64,000 nucleotides of DNA from Pseudomonadota bacterium. GTDB taxonomy: Bacteria > Pseudomonadota > Gammaproteobacteria > Burkholderiales > Rhodocyclaceae. Location of the stretch: positions 1 through 64,000 of the forward strand of contig JAGTRW010000010.1 of NCBI GenBank assembly GCA_018262095.1. The letters are read 5' to 3'. This document shows positions 8,900-18,494 of the stretch, in pieces. The notes below the pieces were generated by a model. That model saw only the letters and a list, made by a program, of their open reading frames with translations. It was not told the origin of the DNA and did not search any database. Positions within the stretch are counted from its first letter, which is position 1. Every line of letters starts with the position of its first letter. Made by a program: the position numbers and the translations under genes.

Positions 8900-10075
8900 A
8901 TGCCTTTACCCGCCACCGCCCCCGAGTGGGACATCTTCTGCACCGTCATCGACAATTACGGCGATATCGGCGTGTGCTGGCGCCTGGCGCGGCAGCTCGT
9001 CGCCGAGCACGGCGTCAAGGTACGGCTGTGGGTCGATGAACTGGCTTCATTTGGGAAAATCTGCGCGCAAATCGATCAAAGCCTGCCGACCCAGACTGCG
9101 CACGGCGTCGAAGTGCGGCGCTGGGAATCGACCTGGCTTGAGGCGCTGCCCGGCGACGTCGTGGTCGAAGCCTTTGCCTGCCATCTGCCCGAGTCCTTTG
9201 TCGCCGCGATGGCCGAACGCCGGCCACCGCCGGTCTGGATCAATCTCGATTACCTGAGCGCCGAAGCCTGGGTCTCGGGTTGCCACACCCTGCCCTCGCC
9301 GCACCCGCGTTTGCCGCTCACCAAATACTTCTTCTTTCCCGGTTTTGACCAGACGACCGGCGGCCTGTTGCGCGAAGCCGATCTCGAACGACAGCGGCAG
9401 GCGTTTTGCGCTTCGCGCGAGCAGCAGGCAGCTTTCTGGCAGAGCTTGGGCCAGTCGCCGCCGCCTGCCGAGGCTTTGCTCGTCTCGCTGTTCGCTTACG
9501 AGAATCCGGCGTTGGCCGACCTGCTGGCGCTCTGGGCGCAAAGTACCGTGCCGGTCTGCTGCCTGGCGCCGGTGACGCGCACGCTGGCATCGATAGCGCA
9601 ATTTGCCGGCCAGCCGCTGCAGGCCGGCGACGTGATCCGCCGCGGCCAACTGGAAATCCGCCTGCTGGATTTCGTCGCGCAGCCCGATTACGACCGCCTG
9701 TTGTGGTCGTGCGACATCAACCTGGTGCGCGGCGAGGATTCATTCGTCCGCGCGCAGTGGGCGGCCAGACCGCTGCTCTGGCAGATCTACCCGCAAGCTG
9801 ACGACGCGCACCGGGTCAAGCTCGCCGCCTTTCTCGACCGCTATTGCGCCAAGCTGCCCGCGGCAAGTGCGGCGGCGGTGCGCGAGCTGCATCGGCAATG
9901 GAATGGGGGCAGCGAGCAGGCGACGGCTGGCGGCCGGATCAGCGCCGAATTATGGGCACAGTATCGCGCTGCGCTTGCCGACTTGCGCGGTCACGCCGAG
10001 CGTTGGGCAACAAATCTTTCAAAACAAGAAGATTTGTGCAGCAGCATGGTTCACTTTTGTCTTTCCAAGTTATAA
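8900..10075 (+). CDS. earP: EF-P arginine-32 rhamnosyltransferase
   Basis: Transfers rhamnose from dTDP-rhamnose to Arg32 of elongation factor P, which EF-P needs for rescuing polyproline stalls in this lineage. The 391-residue protein has the family's N-terminal signature (CTVIDNYGDIGVCWRLARQL, about residues 14-33, with the conserved Asp pair) and the C-terminal nucleotide-sugar site (LVRGEDSFVRAQWA). I chose the ATG at 8900 because family members begin about a dozen residues before the DNxGDIG motif; an in-frame ATG at 8867 would add 11 residues. The gene ends 40 bp before efp, its substrate, which carries Arg at position 32. Confidence 0.95.
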   Translation: MPLPATAPEWDIFCTVIDNYGDIGVCWRLARQLVAEHGVKVRLWVDELASFGKICAQIDQSLPTQTAHGVEVRRWESTWLEALPGDVVVEAFACHLPESFVAAMAERRPPPVWINLDYLSAEAWVSGCHTLPSPHPRLPLTKYFFFPGFDQTTGGLLREADLERQRQAFCASREQQAAFWQSLGQSPPPAEALLVSLFAYENPALADLLALWAQSTVPVCCLAPVTRTLASIAQFAGQPLQAGDVIRRGQLEIRLLDFVAQPDYDRLLWSCDINLVRGEDSFVRAQWAARPLLWQIYPQADDAHRVKLAAFLDRYCAKLPAASAAAVRELHRQWNGGSEQATAGGRISAELWAQYRAALADLRGHAERWATNLSKQEDLCSSMVHFCLSKL

Positions 10076-10076
10076 T
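10050..10076 (+). promoter_or_regulatory. Promoter of efp
   Basis: A perfect TATAAT at 10071-10076 overlaps the earP stop codon and is followed by GCGCGG, a GC-rich discriminator. The best -35 is TTCACT at 10050-10055 with a short 15-bp spacer, so the -35 is uncertain. It lies 38 bp before the efp ATG. Confidence 0.6.
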
Positions 10077-10114
10077 GCGCGGCTAAATTTTCCCCGTTAT
10101 TACCGGAACGCTCT

Positions 10115-10672
10115 ATGAAAACCGCTCAAGAACTTCGCGTAGGCAATGTATTCATGGTCGGCAACGACCCGATGGTTGTGCTCAAGGCCGAGTACAGCAA
10201 ATCCGGCCGCAACGCGTCGGTCGTCAAGATGAAGATGAAGAACCTGCTGACCGGTTCGCCGTCCGAGACCGTCTATCGCGCCGACGACAAGTTCGACGTC
10301 GTCCAGCTCGATCGCAAGGACGTCAGCTACTCGTACTTCGCCGATCCGATGTACGTTTTCATGGACGCCGAATACAACCAGTACGAGATCGAAGGCGACT
10401 GCATGACCGACGCGCTCAACTATCTCGAAGAAGCGATGCCCTGCGAAGTCGTCTTCTACGAAGGCAAGGCGATCTCGGTCGCGCTGCCCAACAGCCTGGT
10501 TCGCGAAGTCATTTACACCGAACCGGCAGTCAAGGGCGACACCTCAGGCAAGGTGCTCAAGCCGGCGCGCCTGGCGACCGGCTTCGAGCTGCCGGTTCCG
10601 GCTTTCGTCGAAATCGGCGACAAGATCGAAATCGACACGCGCACCAACGAATACCGCGCGCGCGTCAAATAA
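10115..10672 (+). CDS. efp: Elongation factor P (Arg32 type)
   Basis: Binds between the P and E sites of stalled ribosomes and promotes peptide bond formation at consecutive prolines. The protein is 185 residues, the usual length, with the KOW-like N-domain ([15 protein letters not shown]) and two OB domains ending [12 protein letters not shown]. The loop tip that reaches the P-site tRNA reads SKSGRNAS, with Arg at position 32 rather than the lysine that EpmA/EpmB modify. With earP directly upstream this predicts rhamnosylation, not beta-lysylation. It has its own promoter and a terminator shared with tal. Confidence 0.98.
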   Translation: MKTAQELRVGNVFMVGNDPMVVLKAEYSKSGRNASVVKMKMKNLLTGSPSETVYRADDKFDVVQLDRKDVSYSYFADPMYVFMDAEYNQYEIEGDCMTDALNYLEEAMPCEVVFYEGKAISVALPNSLVREVIYTEPAVKGDTSGKVLKPARLATGFELPVPAFVEIGDKIEIDTRTNEYRARVK

Positions 10673-10689
10673 GTTTCTGACCGCTTGAG

Positions 10690-10718
10690 AAAAAAGGCAG
10701 CTTAGGCTGCCTTTTTTT
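10690..10718. terminator. Bidirectional terminator between efp and tal
   Basis: Stem GGCAGC / GCTGCC with a 4-base loop, six A upstream and seven T downstream. It separates the convergent efp (ends 10672) and tal (ends 10742). Confidence 0.9.
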
Positions 10719-10741
10719 CGCCCTCGATTGGTGAAAACGCC

Positions 10742-11731
10742 TTATTGCTTTTCCAGCGCGCCAAGGCGTGTCGCCAGAAGTTTTTCCAGCGTTTCCAGTG
10801 CCCCGGTGAAGCCTGCGATCCCTTCGGCGAGTTTGTCGGAAGCCATGCGGTCGGCGGCGTGCATGCGATCGAAGGTCGGCTTATCGACGCTGATCTTCTC
10901 GATTCGAGCCGCTGCCGCCTTGCCGACATCGAGCCGTCGCGGCAAATCGCCTTGCATCGCCGTCAGCTCAGCCAGTAGCGACGGTGCGATGGTCAGCAGA
11001 TCGCAACCGGCCAGTTCGGTGATTTCTCCGGTATTGCGGAAACTGGCGCCCATCACCTCGGTCTTGTAGCCGAACTTCTTGTAGTAGGTGTAGATCTGGC
11101 TGACCGACAGTACACCGGGGTCTTCGGCTGGGGCGTAGGACGCCCGGCCGGTATCTTTCTTGTACCAATCGAGGATACGACCGACGAAGGGCGAGATCAG
11201 GGTAACTCCTGCTTCAGCGCAGGCGATCGCCTGATGCAGTCCGAACAGCAGCGTCAGGTTGCAGTGGATGCCCTCTTTTTCGAGCACTGCGGCGGCCTGA
11301 ATGCCTTCCCAGGTCGCTGCAATCTTGATCAGAATGCGCTCACGCGAAACCCCCTTGGCTTCATACTGAGCGATCAGTTCGCGGCCCTTGGCGATCGAGC
11401 CCTGGGTATCGAACGACAGGCGCGCATCGACCTCGGTCGATACCCGCCCGGGAATAATCTGGAGGATCTTGAGACCGAAGGAAACCGCCAGCCGGTCGAA
11501 CGCCAGGGTCACCACCTGCGCTGCCGCCGCCGCAGCGCCGAGGTCCTGCCGAGCCTGGCTCAAGGTTTCATCGACGATGCTCTGGTATTGAGGCATCTGG
11601 GCCGCCGCAGTAATCAGCGAGGGGTTTGTCGTCGCATCGCGCGGCATGTATTTTTCGATGGCGTTGATGTCTCCCGTATCGGCGACAACAACCGTCATTT
11701 CCCGCAATTGTTCAAGCACGTTCTTTGACAA
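10742..11731 (-). CDS. tal: Transaldolase
   Basis: Cytosolic enzyme of the non-oxidative pentose phosphate pathway that moves a dihydroxyacetone unit between sugar phosphates through a lysine Schiff base. The 329-residue protein is of the TalB class: [20 protein letters not shown] near the N-terminus, TTNPSLI, and the Schiff-base region [13 protein letters not shown]. The start is taken as TTG at 11731: it has AGGAG six bases upstream and restores the N-terminal residues found in TalB ([20 protein letters not shown]). The first ATG, at 11698, would cut into conserved sequence. It converges on efp. Confidence 0.94.
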   Translation of the reverse strand: MSKNVLEQLREMTVVVADTGDINAIEKYMPRDATTNPSLITAAAQMPQYQSIVDETLSQARQDLGAAAAAAQVVTLAFDRLAVSFGLKILQIIPGRVSTEVDARLSFDTQGSIAKGRELIAQYEAKGVSRERILIKIAATWEGIQAAAVLEKEGIHCNLTLLFGLHQAIACAEAGVTLISPFVGRILDWYKKDTGRASYAPAEDPGVLSVSQIYTYYKKFGYKTEVMGASFRNTGEITELAGCDLLTIAPSLLAELTAMQGDLPRRLDVGKAAAARIEKISVDKPTFDRMHAADRMASDKLAEGIAGFTGALETLEKLLATRLGALEKQ

Positions 11732-11833
11732 AATAGGCTCCTGAATGAGATTTTCGAATGTTCACGAACAAACGTGACCAAAGCAATCAGCGCCAACCAA
11801 GACGCCGATTTGAGTTGCTCAAGCCTTGATATT

Positions 11834-14008
11834 CTACTGTTTTCGCGCCAAGTCGCTCGCTGCAGCGCGCAGCGCAGGCAACAAACGCAGCGCCAGCGCC
11901 AGTTGAGCTCGCAGCCCGCGGTGAATTTCGGGCTCGTCAGGCGCTGCTGCCGCCGCCAAGGCATCCAGTTCGGCGGTCTCTGGCAACTCGACATCAGGCA
12001 GAGTCTGGCCGCAATCAAGCGCCTGCGCCACCGTTTCAAGGGCCAGGCGCAAGCGGGCGGCAGCGCTGGCCACATCATCGACCGGCGCGTGCTCGGCGTT
12101 GCGGTGCGCGCCCAGCGCCGACAGGTAGTTGAGCAGCGTATGCGACAACACCAGAAAACGCGTTCCCGATTCGATGTGGCGCCGGATGTAGGCCGGTTCC
12201 CTGAAAGCTGCCGTCAATGCGCTGGAGAGCGCGGCATCGGCATTGTGTGCGTCGCGCCGCGCAATCCGGTAGGCCAGGTTGTCGTGCCGCCCTGCCCCGC
12301 TGTACTGCGCCATGATTTCGCTAAAGTAACGCGCCTGACGGCGCAGCGTATCGGCCGCCAGGCGCGGCAGGCGCAGTGAGTTCCAGCAAGGCAGGACCAG
12401 CCAGACCGAAAGGCCGGCGACCAGGCTGCCGGCCAGCGTATCGAGCAGACGTGGAACGATCAGGCCGTAGCCATCGCTGACCTGATTGAACGACAGCAGA
12501 ACGAACATCGTAATGCCGGCCGTCGCCAGCGTGTAACGCGTCGTACGAAAAATGAAGAAAAGCACGGCGGCGGCGACGACGAAGACCGATTGCGCCAACG
12601 GGTCGGCAAACAGTCTGAGCAAGGCCCAGCCGACGCACAGTCCAAGCACGGTACCGCCGATGCGTTCGATCAGCCGGGTCAGCGTCGCACCGTATTGCGG
12701 CTGGCAGACAAAGACGATCGTCAGCAGGATCCAGAAGCCGTAGCTGTCGCCGGTCATCAGCATCAGCGCGTAGCCGACGGCCAAGGCGACGCTCAAACGA
12801 ATCGCGTGGCGCATCAGTGGTGACCGCAGGCTCAACTGCCCAAGCAGGCGTTCGCGGAATTGCCCGAGCGTTCGCGGCTGGATGTCTTGTAGCGCCGTGT
12901 CGGCCGGCATCCGGTGCCGCTCATCCTGGAACACTCCCGAAATTTCCTGGCTCATGGCATTGAGATTGGCGGCCAGCGCGCGCAACGATCGCCGAGCACG
13001 CTGCTCCGCTTCGGCCGACGCGCTCACCGTTTCTATGTGGCTGATCGCCGCTTCCAGGTCTTCGACCGCACGCGAAGTCACGCCATCTCTGGACCATTTT
13101 TCCTGTGTTTGGATCGCCTCGGCCAGGCTCTGGCAATCGTCGCCGAGCAAGGCCAGAACGCGCTGGCAACGGTAAAGCACATCGCTGTGAAAGAAGGTAT
13201 CGGCCAGCAGCTCATAGTGCTCGTGCGAAGAACTGGTGCGTTCGTGCACATCCTGCGCGACAAAAAACTGGTGCAGCGCGGTGGCCAGCCGGTCCGCGAC
13301 ATGCTTCGGATTGGTCCGGCTGAAGAGGCTCTCCTTGGTCGCATTGAGCGCATCGACCACGCGTCCGTTATGCAGCGCCAGCGCCAGACGGCGTTGCTCC
13401 AGGTCGATGCCGCGGACCGGCTCGAATAGGGTCGATTTCAACGCCAGGTATTTACCCAAAGACGCGTACAGGCTGGCCAGATTTTGCTCGACCGCCCGCA
13501 TCGGAAAGGCCGCCGCCCACAGCACCGAGATCGCTCCGTACCAGGCCGCCCCCGAAAGCAGCAGGATTTCCTGCCCGTGCGCCACCACGCGGCTGGCGCC
13601 GGGCTGAGTGGCCAACGCGGCATAGAGCGCCATGATCAGCGTCGCCGAGGTGATCGCCCGGTAGCGTTCGCCGAGCGCACCAAGCAAGGTGAGCAGGAAC
13701 GCGGCGCCAAGCAACACCAGGATCAGATACGCGCGGTGCGGCAAGCTCAGTTGCACGAAATAGATGATCAGCGCGAAGCAAAGCAGTGTCGTCGCCAGGG
13801 CGCACAGTCGACCGCGCCAGTTGTCGTCGGTTTCGGCAAGGGCGCTTGCAATGACGCCGAGCAGCAGCGGGATGACGGCCTGCACACGGTCCAGAGCGAC
13901 GCATGCGGCCATCGCGCCGATCAACGCCAGCGCAATGCGCAAGGTCGATGCACCGAGGACTCGAGACCTCAGGTGTCGCCACCGCATTCCCTCGAAGCTG
14001 CTGGCCAT
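11834..14008 (-). CDS. FUSC/YccS-family inner-membrane protein
   Basis: A 724-residue membrane protein built of two hydrophobic blocks (about residues 25-190 and 395-560), each with about six short helices, separated and followed by soluble helical segments. This is the architecture of YccS/YhfK and the fusaric-acid-resistance (FUSC) family, and the length matches YccS (about 720). Typical segments are TLRIALALIGAMAACVALD and AIRLSVALAVGYALMLMTGD. Family members are putative efflux or envelope proteins, and the transported compound is unknown. The ATG at 14008 has AAGGGA upstream; a TTG one codon earlier is less likely. It is co-directional with tal, about 100 bp away. Confidence 0.85.
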   Translation of the reverse strand: MASSFEGMRWRHLRSRVLGASTLRIALALIGAMAACVALDRVQAVIPLLLGVIASALAETDDNWRGRLCALATTLLCFALIIYFVQLSLPHRAYLILVLLGAAFLLTLLGALGERYRAITSATLIMALYAALATQPGASRVVAHGQEILLLSGAAWYGAISVLWAAAFPMRAVEQNLASLYASLGKYLALKSTLFEPVRGIDLEQRRLALALHNGRVVDALNATKESLFSRTNPKHVADRLATALHQFFVAQDVHERTSSSHEHYELLADTFFHSDVLYRCQRVLALLGDDCQSLAEAIQTQEKWSRDGVTSRAVEDLEAAISHIETVSASAEAEQRARRSLRALAANLNAMSQEISGVFQDERHRMPADTALQDIQPRTLGQFRERLLGQLSLRSPLMRHAIRLSVALAVGYALMLMTGDSYGFWILLTIVFVCQPQYGATLTRLIERIGGTVLGLCVGWALLRLFADPLAQSVFVVAAAVLFFIFRTTRYTLATAGITMFVLLSFNQVSDGYGLIVPRLLDTLAGSLVAGLSVWLVLPCWNSLRLPRLAADTLRRQARYFSEIMAQYSGAGRHDNLAYRIARRDAHNADAALSSALTAAFREPAYIRRHIESGTRFLVLSHTLLNYLSALGAHRNAEHAPVDDVASAAARLRLALETVAQALDCGQTLPDVELPETAELDALAAAAAPDEPEIHRGLRAQLALALRLLPALRAAASDLARKQ

Positions 14009-14056
14009 CAATATTCCCTTCTTGCTAACCGATCGATCGCCGCGCCGGATTCCAGA

Positions 14057-15079
14057 CTAGCCGTTGAGGTGCTCGGCGACGGCGACTCCGGCCAGATAGT
14101 GCGGATCATTGTGCACTGCCGGCAGCGCCGCGCCGGGCGACAGGCGCGCGATGCGCGCCGAACGCAGCGCATCGAACCCGGGCTGCCAGCGCTCGAGCAC
14201 CTCGCCGACGTCGTCGGGCGAATTACACACCAGCAGCATGTCGCAGCCGGCGTCCCACGCCGCGTTGACGCGCGCGACGATGTCGCCGGCGATGGCCGCG
14301 CCCTGCATCGAGAGGTCGTCGCTGAAGATCACGCCGTCAAAGCCCAACTCGCTGCGCAGCTTGCCGATCCACACCGGCGAGAAGCCCGCCGGACGCGAAT
14401 CGACCGCCGGATAGATCACGTGCGCCGGCATCACCGCGTCGAGCGCCAGCTGGCGATACGGTTCCATGTCGGGAGCAAGCTCGGCCAGCGTGCGCTCATC
14501 GACCGGAATCGCCACGTGCGAGTCGGCCTCGGCCCAGCCGTGTCCCGGGAAGTGCTTGCCGCAGGCGGCCATGCCGGCGCGGCGCAGGCCGGCAATCAGC
14601 GCGCCGGCGAGTTTGACGACGACTTTCGGATCGCCGTGAAAAGAGCGGTTGCCGATCACGCTGCTGCGCCCCCAGTCGAGGTCGAGCACCGGCGTGAATG
14701 AGAGGTCGACGCCGTGCTCGCGCAACTCGGCGGCGAGCACGTAGCCCAGGTCGTTCGCTGCGGCGAGCGCCTCGTCCTGGTTCGATTCCCAGAGTTCGCC
14801 GAGCCGGCGCATCGGCGGCAGGCGGGTGAATCCTTCGCGGCAGCGCTGCACCCTGCCCCCTTCGTGGTCGATGGCGATCACCAGCGGCGGCGAACGCAGG
14901 CCATGCACTTCGCCGCACAGCCGCGAGAGCTGCTCGGGCGACTGATAATTTCGCCCGAACACGATCAGCCCGCCGACCAGCGGATGGGTCAGTCGCTCAC
15001 GGTCGAGGTCGGAGAGTTCGAGCCCGGCGATGTCGATCATCAACGGGCCGTGCGGCAGGGTAATCGGCGCAATAGCCAT
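14057..15079 (-). CDS. nagZ: Beta-N-acetylhexosaminidase, peptidoglycan recycling
   Basis: Removes N-acetylglucosamine from anhydromuropeptides in the cytoplasm during cell-wall recycling; its product feeds the AmpR/beta-lactamase signal in species that have it. The 340-residue glycoside hydrolase family 3 protein contains the KHFPGHG ... DSH loop that holds the acid/base His, the nucleophile segment GVIFSDDLSMQGA, and IDHEGGRVQR. Single-domain length fits NagZ. It is the last gene of the lepA operon, 3 bp after acpS. Confidence 0.96.
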   Translation of the reverse strand: MAIAPITLPHGPLMIDIAGLELSDLDRERLTHPLVGGLIVFGRNYQSPEQLSRLCGEVHGLRSPPLVIAIDHEGGRVQRCREGFTRLPPMRRLGELWESNQDEALAAANDLGYVLAAELREHGVDLSFTPVLDLDWGRSSVIGNRSFHGDPKVVVKLAGALIAGLRRAGMAACGKHFPGHGWAEADSHVAIPVDERTLAELAPDMEPYRQLALDAVMPAHVIYPAVDSRPAGFSPVWIGKLRSELGFDGVIFSDDLSMQGAAIAGDIVARVNAAWDAGCDMLLVCNSPDDVGEVLERWQPGFDALRSARIARLSPGAALPAVHNDPHYLAGVAVAEHLNG

Positions 15080-15082
15080 GAT

Positions 15083-15460
15083 TTATACGTGCTCCAGAAC
15101 GACGAAGGCGAGCGCGAAGTCGTGCTCGTCGCTGATCGAAAGATGGGCGGAGAGTCCTCTTTCGGCGAGATAGTTCGCCAGCGCCGGCGCATAGGCGAAA
15201 GCGGGTTTGCCGAGTTGGTCGTGCGCCACCGCGATGTTGGTCAGCGTCGCCGGCGATGCGACGCCGATTCCCAGCGCCTTGCCCAGCGCTTCCTTGGCCG
15301 CGAAACGCTTGGCCAGGAAGCGCGCCGGGTCGCTGGCGCGCGCGAAATCGGCGCGCTCGGTCGCCGCCAGCAGCTTGTCCACCGCATGCTCGCCGTGGCG
15401 CTCATAAAGCTTGCCGAGCCGCGCGACGGCGACGATGTCGGTACCGACGCCGAAGATCAT
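15083..15460 (-). CDS. acpS: Holo-[acyl-carrier-protein] synthase
   Basis: Moves 4'-phosphopantetheine from CoA to apo-ACP, activating it for fatty-acid synthesis. The 125-residue protein has both magnesium-binding motifs: GVGTDIVAVAR with the Asp near residue 8, and FLAKRFAAKEALGKALG with the Glu near residue 58. The ATG overlaps the pdxJ stop as ATGA. The pdxJ-acpS pairing is conserved in enterobacteria as well. Confidence 0.96.
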   Translation of the reverse strand: MIFGVGTDIVAVARLGKLYERHGEHAVDKLLAATERADFARASDPARFLAKRFAAKEALGKALGIGVASPATLTNIAVAHDQLGKPAFAYAPALANYLAERGLSAHLSISDEHDFALAFVVLEHV

Positions 15461-16212
15461 CGCGCGAAGCTTTGCGCCTCGCGCATCAAGAGCTTCATTT
15501 CACGCACCGCTTCGCGCAGGCCGACGAAAATCGCGCGGCTGACGATCGCGTGGCCGATGTGCAGCTCGCGGATTCCCGGCAGTTGCGCGACCGGCTGCAC
15601 GTTGAAATAGTTGAGCGCGTGGCCGGCATTGAAACGCATGCCGTGGCCGCGGATCGCCTCGCCGGCGGCGCGCAGCTTGTCGAGCTCGGCGAGCACTGCG
15701 GCGCTTTCTGAATCGCGTCCATGGTTGTGGAAAGCGTGGGCATAAGGCCCGGTATGGATTTCGCAGACGCGCGCACCGATTCGCGCGGCGGCGTCGATCT
15801 GATCGATTTCGGCGTCGATGAAGACGCTGCTGATGATTCCGGCAGCGGTGAGACGCGCGATCGCCTGCTTGAGCTTGGCTTCCTGCGCGACGATGTCGAG
15901 GCCGCCTTCGGTGGTTACCTCGTGGCGGCCTTCGGGAACGAGCATCGCCATCTGCGGCTTCAAGCGGCAGGCGATGTCGACCATCTCGTCGGTCGCCGCC
16001 ATCTCGAGGTTGAGCTTGATGTGCGTGAGCGTGCGCAGCTTCTCGACGTCGGAATCCTGGATGTGCCGACGATCCTCGCGCAGGTGCACGGTGATGCCGT
16101 CGGCGCCGCCCAGATGCGCCTCGACGGCAGCCCATGCGGGTTCGGGTTCGTAGGTCTGGCGCGCCTGACGAATCGTCGCGACGTGGTCGATATTGACGCC
16201 AAGTTCGATCAT
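15457..16212 (-). CDS. pdxJ: Pyridoxine 5'-phosphate synthase
   Basis: Condenses 3-amino-2-oxopropyl phosphate with deoxyxylulose 5-phosphate to give pyridoxine 5'-phosphate, the last ring-forming step of vitamin B6 synthesis. The 251-residue TIM-barrel protein begins MIELGVNIDHVATIRQAR and contains DGITVHLREDRRHIQD and the C-terminal LHIGHAIVSRAIFVGL, all family-typical. The ATG at 16212 was chosen because it starts this conserved N-terminus and overlaps the recO stop as ATGA; the frame stays open far upstream inside recO, which is not real coding. Confidence 0.96.
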   Translation of the reverse strand: MIELGVNIDHVATIRQARQTYEPEPAWAAVEAHLGGADGITVHLREDRRHIQDSDVEKLRTLTHIKLNLEMAATDEMVDIACRLKPQMAMLVPEGRHEVTTEGGLDIVAQEAKLKQAIARLTAAGIISSVFIDAEIDQIDAAARIGARVCEIHTGPYAHAFHNHGRDSESAAVLAELDKLRAAGEAIRGHGMRFNAGHALNYFNVQPVAQLPGIRELHIGHAIVSRAIFVGLREAVREMKLLMREAQSFAR

Positions 16213-16922
16213 AATTCCTGTAGCTCCATAAAAATACGGCGTGTCTGCAGACTCTTGCCGTCGGTATAGTGGGCGATCAGCGCCCGCATCAATTGCTTGG
16301 CCTCGGCCAGCGAACGCGGATCGGAAAAATCGTCGCGCGCGAGGTCGATCAGCGTCTTGCCGCTCACCGAGAGCGCCGAACTGCCCGGACGCGCGAGCTT
16401 GACCGGCCCGTTCTCGATCTCGTACGCGTAATTCCCTGAAGCGTCGATCGGCGCGCCTTTGGCGTCGCTTTCGAGCGTCAGTCCGTAACCCAATTCCTGC
16501 AAAAAAGCGCGCTCGAAACCGCGCAGGTCGGCTTCCTGAAGCGGCCCGGCGAAGCGGCGCAGCGTCTGCGCATAGACCGCGAAAAGGCGCTCGTGCGCGT
16601 CCTCGCGCGGCAGCAGTTGCAGCAGCAGTTCGTTGAGATAATACGCGCAAAACAGCGCCTTGCCCGAAAGCAGCGGCTGGCCGCCCTGCCATTCGGCCTT
16701 CATCAGCGTCGGCACTTCGCCCTTGCCGGTCCACGCCAGTTCGAGCGGCTGGAAGGCAAGCAGCAGGCCGCGCAGCACCGAACGCGGGCGGCGCGCACCG
16801 CGCGCCATCAGCGCCAGGCGGCCGAAATCGCGCGAGAACACTTCGACGATCAGGCTGGTTTCCCGGAACGGGTAACTATGCAGAACGAAAGCGGGCTGGC
16901 CGTCGACCTTGTTGCGGTGCAT
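16209..16922 (-). CDS. recO: DNA repair protein RecO
   Basis: Loads RecA on SSB-coated gaps with RecR and anneals strands in the RecF pathway. The 237-residue protein has the N-terminal OB fold (PAFVLHSYPFRETSLIVEVF, GRLALMARGARR) and the helical C-terminal domain. The zinc-binding cysteines seen in some RecO proteins are absent, as in many proteobacterial ones. It lies between era and pdxJ, the usual location. Confidence 0.95.
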   Translation of the reverse strand: MHRNKVDGQPAFVLHSYPFRETSLIVEVFSRDFGRLALMARGARRPRSVLRGLLLAFQPLELAWTGKGEVPTLMKAEWQGGQPLLSGKALFCAYYLNELLLQLLPREDAHERLFAVYAQTLRRFAGPLQEADLRGFERAFLQELGYGLTLESDAKGAPIDASGNYAYEIENGPVKLARPGSSALSVSGKTLIDLARDDFSDPRSLAEAKQLMRALIAHYTDGKSLQTRRIFMELQEL

Positions 16923-16943
16923 CGTCAGCGTCCTGGCGGTGAT

Positions 16944-17828
16944 TTACTCGTAACCGAGGCTCTTGAGCAGCCGCTCGTCGTCGCTCCAGCCCGACTTGAC
17001 CTTGACGAAGACCTCGAGAAAGACCTTGCCGTCGAACAGTCGCTCCATGTCCTGGCGTGCTTCCGAGGCGATGCGCTTCAAGGTTTCGCCGCCCTTGCCG
17101 ATGACGATTCCCTTGTGCGCCTGGCGATCGACGACGATCGCCGCGCTGATGCGGCGCAGTTCGCCGTCGATCTCGAATTTTTCGACCTCGACCGTCGCGC
17201 TATACGGCAATTCGTCGCCGATCAGCCGGAAGAGCTTTTCGCGGATGTATTCGGACGCCAGAAAGCGCTCGCTCTTGTCGGTGATCTCGTCCTCGCCGAA
17301 CAGCAGCTCGTTGTTGGGCAGGTGCTTGCGCGCCTCGCCGAGCAGGTCGTCGAGCTGGCTGCCCTTGGCGGCGCTGACCGGAACGATCGCCGCGAAGGCG
17401 TATTGTCCGGCGAGCTTGGCGAGGATCGGCAGCAACTTGGCGCGCTCCTTGAGCTCGTCGATCTTGTTGACCGCCAGGATCACCGGCCGCTCGGCCGGCA
17501 GCAGCTTGACCACCGCCAGGTCGCGTTCGTCGAAGCGATCGGCCTCGACGACCAGGATCACCACATCGACTTCGGCCAGCGCCTGCGTCACGCCGCGGTT
17601 CATCGCGCGGTTGAGCGCGTTGGTGTGCTTGGTCTGGAAGCCCGGCGTATCGACGAAGACGAACTGCGCGTCGGGACGCGTCAGGATTCCCATGATGCGA
17701 TGACGCGTCGTCTGCGCCTTGCGCGAAACAATGCTGATCTTCTCGCCGATCAGGCGGTTGAGCAGCGTCGATTTGCCGACGTTGGGGCGACCGACGATGG
17801 CGATATAGCCTGACTTAAGTTCGTTCAT
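16944..17828 (-). CDS. era: GTPase Era, 16S rRNA maturation
   Basis: Binds the 3' end of 16S rRNA and checks 30S assembly. The 294-residue protein has G1 [12 protein letters not shown], switch I QTTRHRI, G3 DTPGFQ, G4 NKIDE, and a C-terminal KH domain with [15 protein letters not shown]. Its 5' end overlaps the rnc 3' end by 14 bp, so RNase III and Era are made from one transcript, as in E. coli. Confidence 0.97.
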   Translation of the reverse strand: MNELKSGYIAIVGRPNVGKSTLLNRLIGEKISIVSRKAQTTRHRIMGILTRPDAQFVFVDTPGFQTKHTNALNRAMNRGVTQALAEVDVVILVVEADRFDERDLAVVKLLPAERPVILAVNKIDELKERAKLLPILAKLAGQYAFAAIVPVSAAKGSQLDDLLGEARKHLPNNELLFGEDEITDKSERFLASEYIREKLFRLIGDELPYSATVEVEKFEIDGELRRISAAIVVDRQAHKGIVIGKGGETLKRIASEARQDMERLFDGKVFLEVFVKVKSGWSDDERLLKSLGYE

Positions 17829-18489
17829 TGAGCAGTCTTTCCAGCGCGCTCTGGGCGGCCATTTGTTCGGCAGCGCGGCGACTGCCGCCGCTGCCTTCGG
17901 TTCGAATCTTGAGCGCGTCGATCTCGCAGGCCATCCTGAAATGCTGGGCGTGCGCTTCGCCGTCGGTGCCGGTCAGCGTATATTTGGGCACCGGCAAACG
18001 CCGGCCCTGCAGGTATTCCTGCAAACGCGTCTTGGCGTCCTTGATCGGCTTGCCGGGAACGATCGCCGTCAGCATCTCGCCGTAAAGCCTGACGATCATC
18101 GCGTTCGCCGCGTCGTAACCGGCATCGAGCCAGGTCGCGCCAAACAGCGCCTCGACCGCGTCGGCGAGAATCGACGGGCGTTGCGCGCCGCCGCTTTTGA
18201 GTTCGCCCTCGCCGAGGCGCAGATAGCTGCCGAGCGACAGCTTGAGCGCCAGTTGATGCAGGCTGTCCTGGCGCACGAGGTTGGCGCGCAGCCGCGTCAG
18301 ATCGCCCTCGGGAAGTTCGGGGAAGCGGTCGTAAAGCTGGCGCGCGATCACGCCGTTGAGAATCGAGTCGCCGAGAAACTCGAGCCGCTCGTTGTGCGGC
18401 GAACTGTGGCTGCGATGCGTCAGCGCCGTAAGCAGCAGCGAGCGATCGGAAAATTGGTGGCCGAGCGATTGCTCGAGGCGGTGGCTCAT
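17815..18489 (-). CDS. rnc: Ribonuclease III
   Basis: Cleaves double-stranded RNA, including the rRNA precursor. The 224-residue protein carries the signature [12 protein letters not shown] (about residues 34-45), the second acidic cluster [16 protein letters not shown], and a C-terminal dsRNA-binding domain ending [20 protein letters not shown]. It sits 5 bp after the DUF4845 gene and overlaps era by 14 bp. Confidence 0.97.
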   Translation of the reverse strand: MSHRLEQSLGHQFSDRSLLLTALTHRSHSSPHNERLEFLGDSILNGVIARQLYDRFPELPEGDLTRLRANLVRQDSLHQLALKLSLGSYLRLGEGELKSGGAQRPSILADAVEALFGATWLDAGYDAANAMIVRLYGEMLTAIVPGKPIKDAKTRLQEYLQGRRLPVPKYTLTGTDGEAHAQHFRMACEIDALKIRTEGSGGSRRAAEQMAAQSALERLLNERT

Positions 18490-18494
18490 TCGAC

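Noticed and set aside
16213-16734. An N-terminal extension of pdxJ inside recO
   Set aside because: PdxJ begins MIELGVNIDHVATIRQ at 16212; the extension is recO in a wrong frame.
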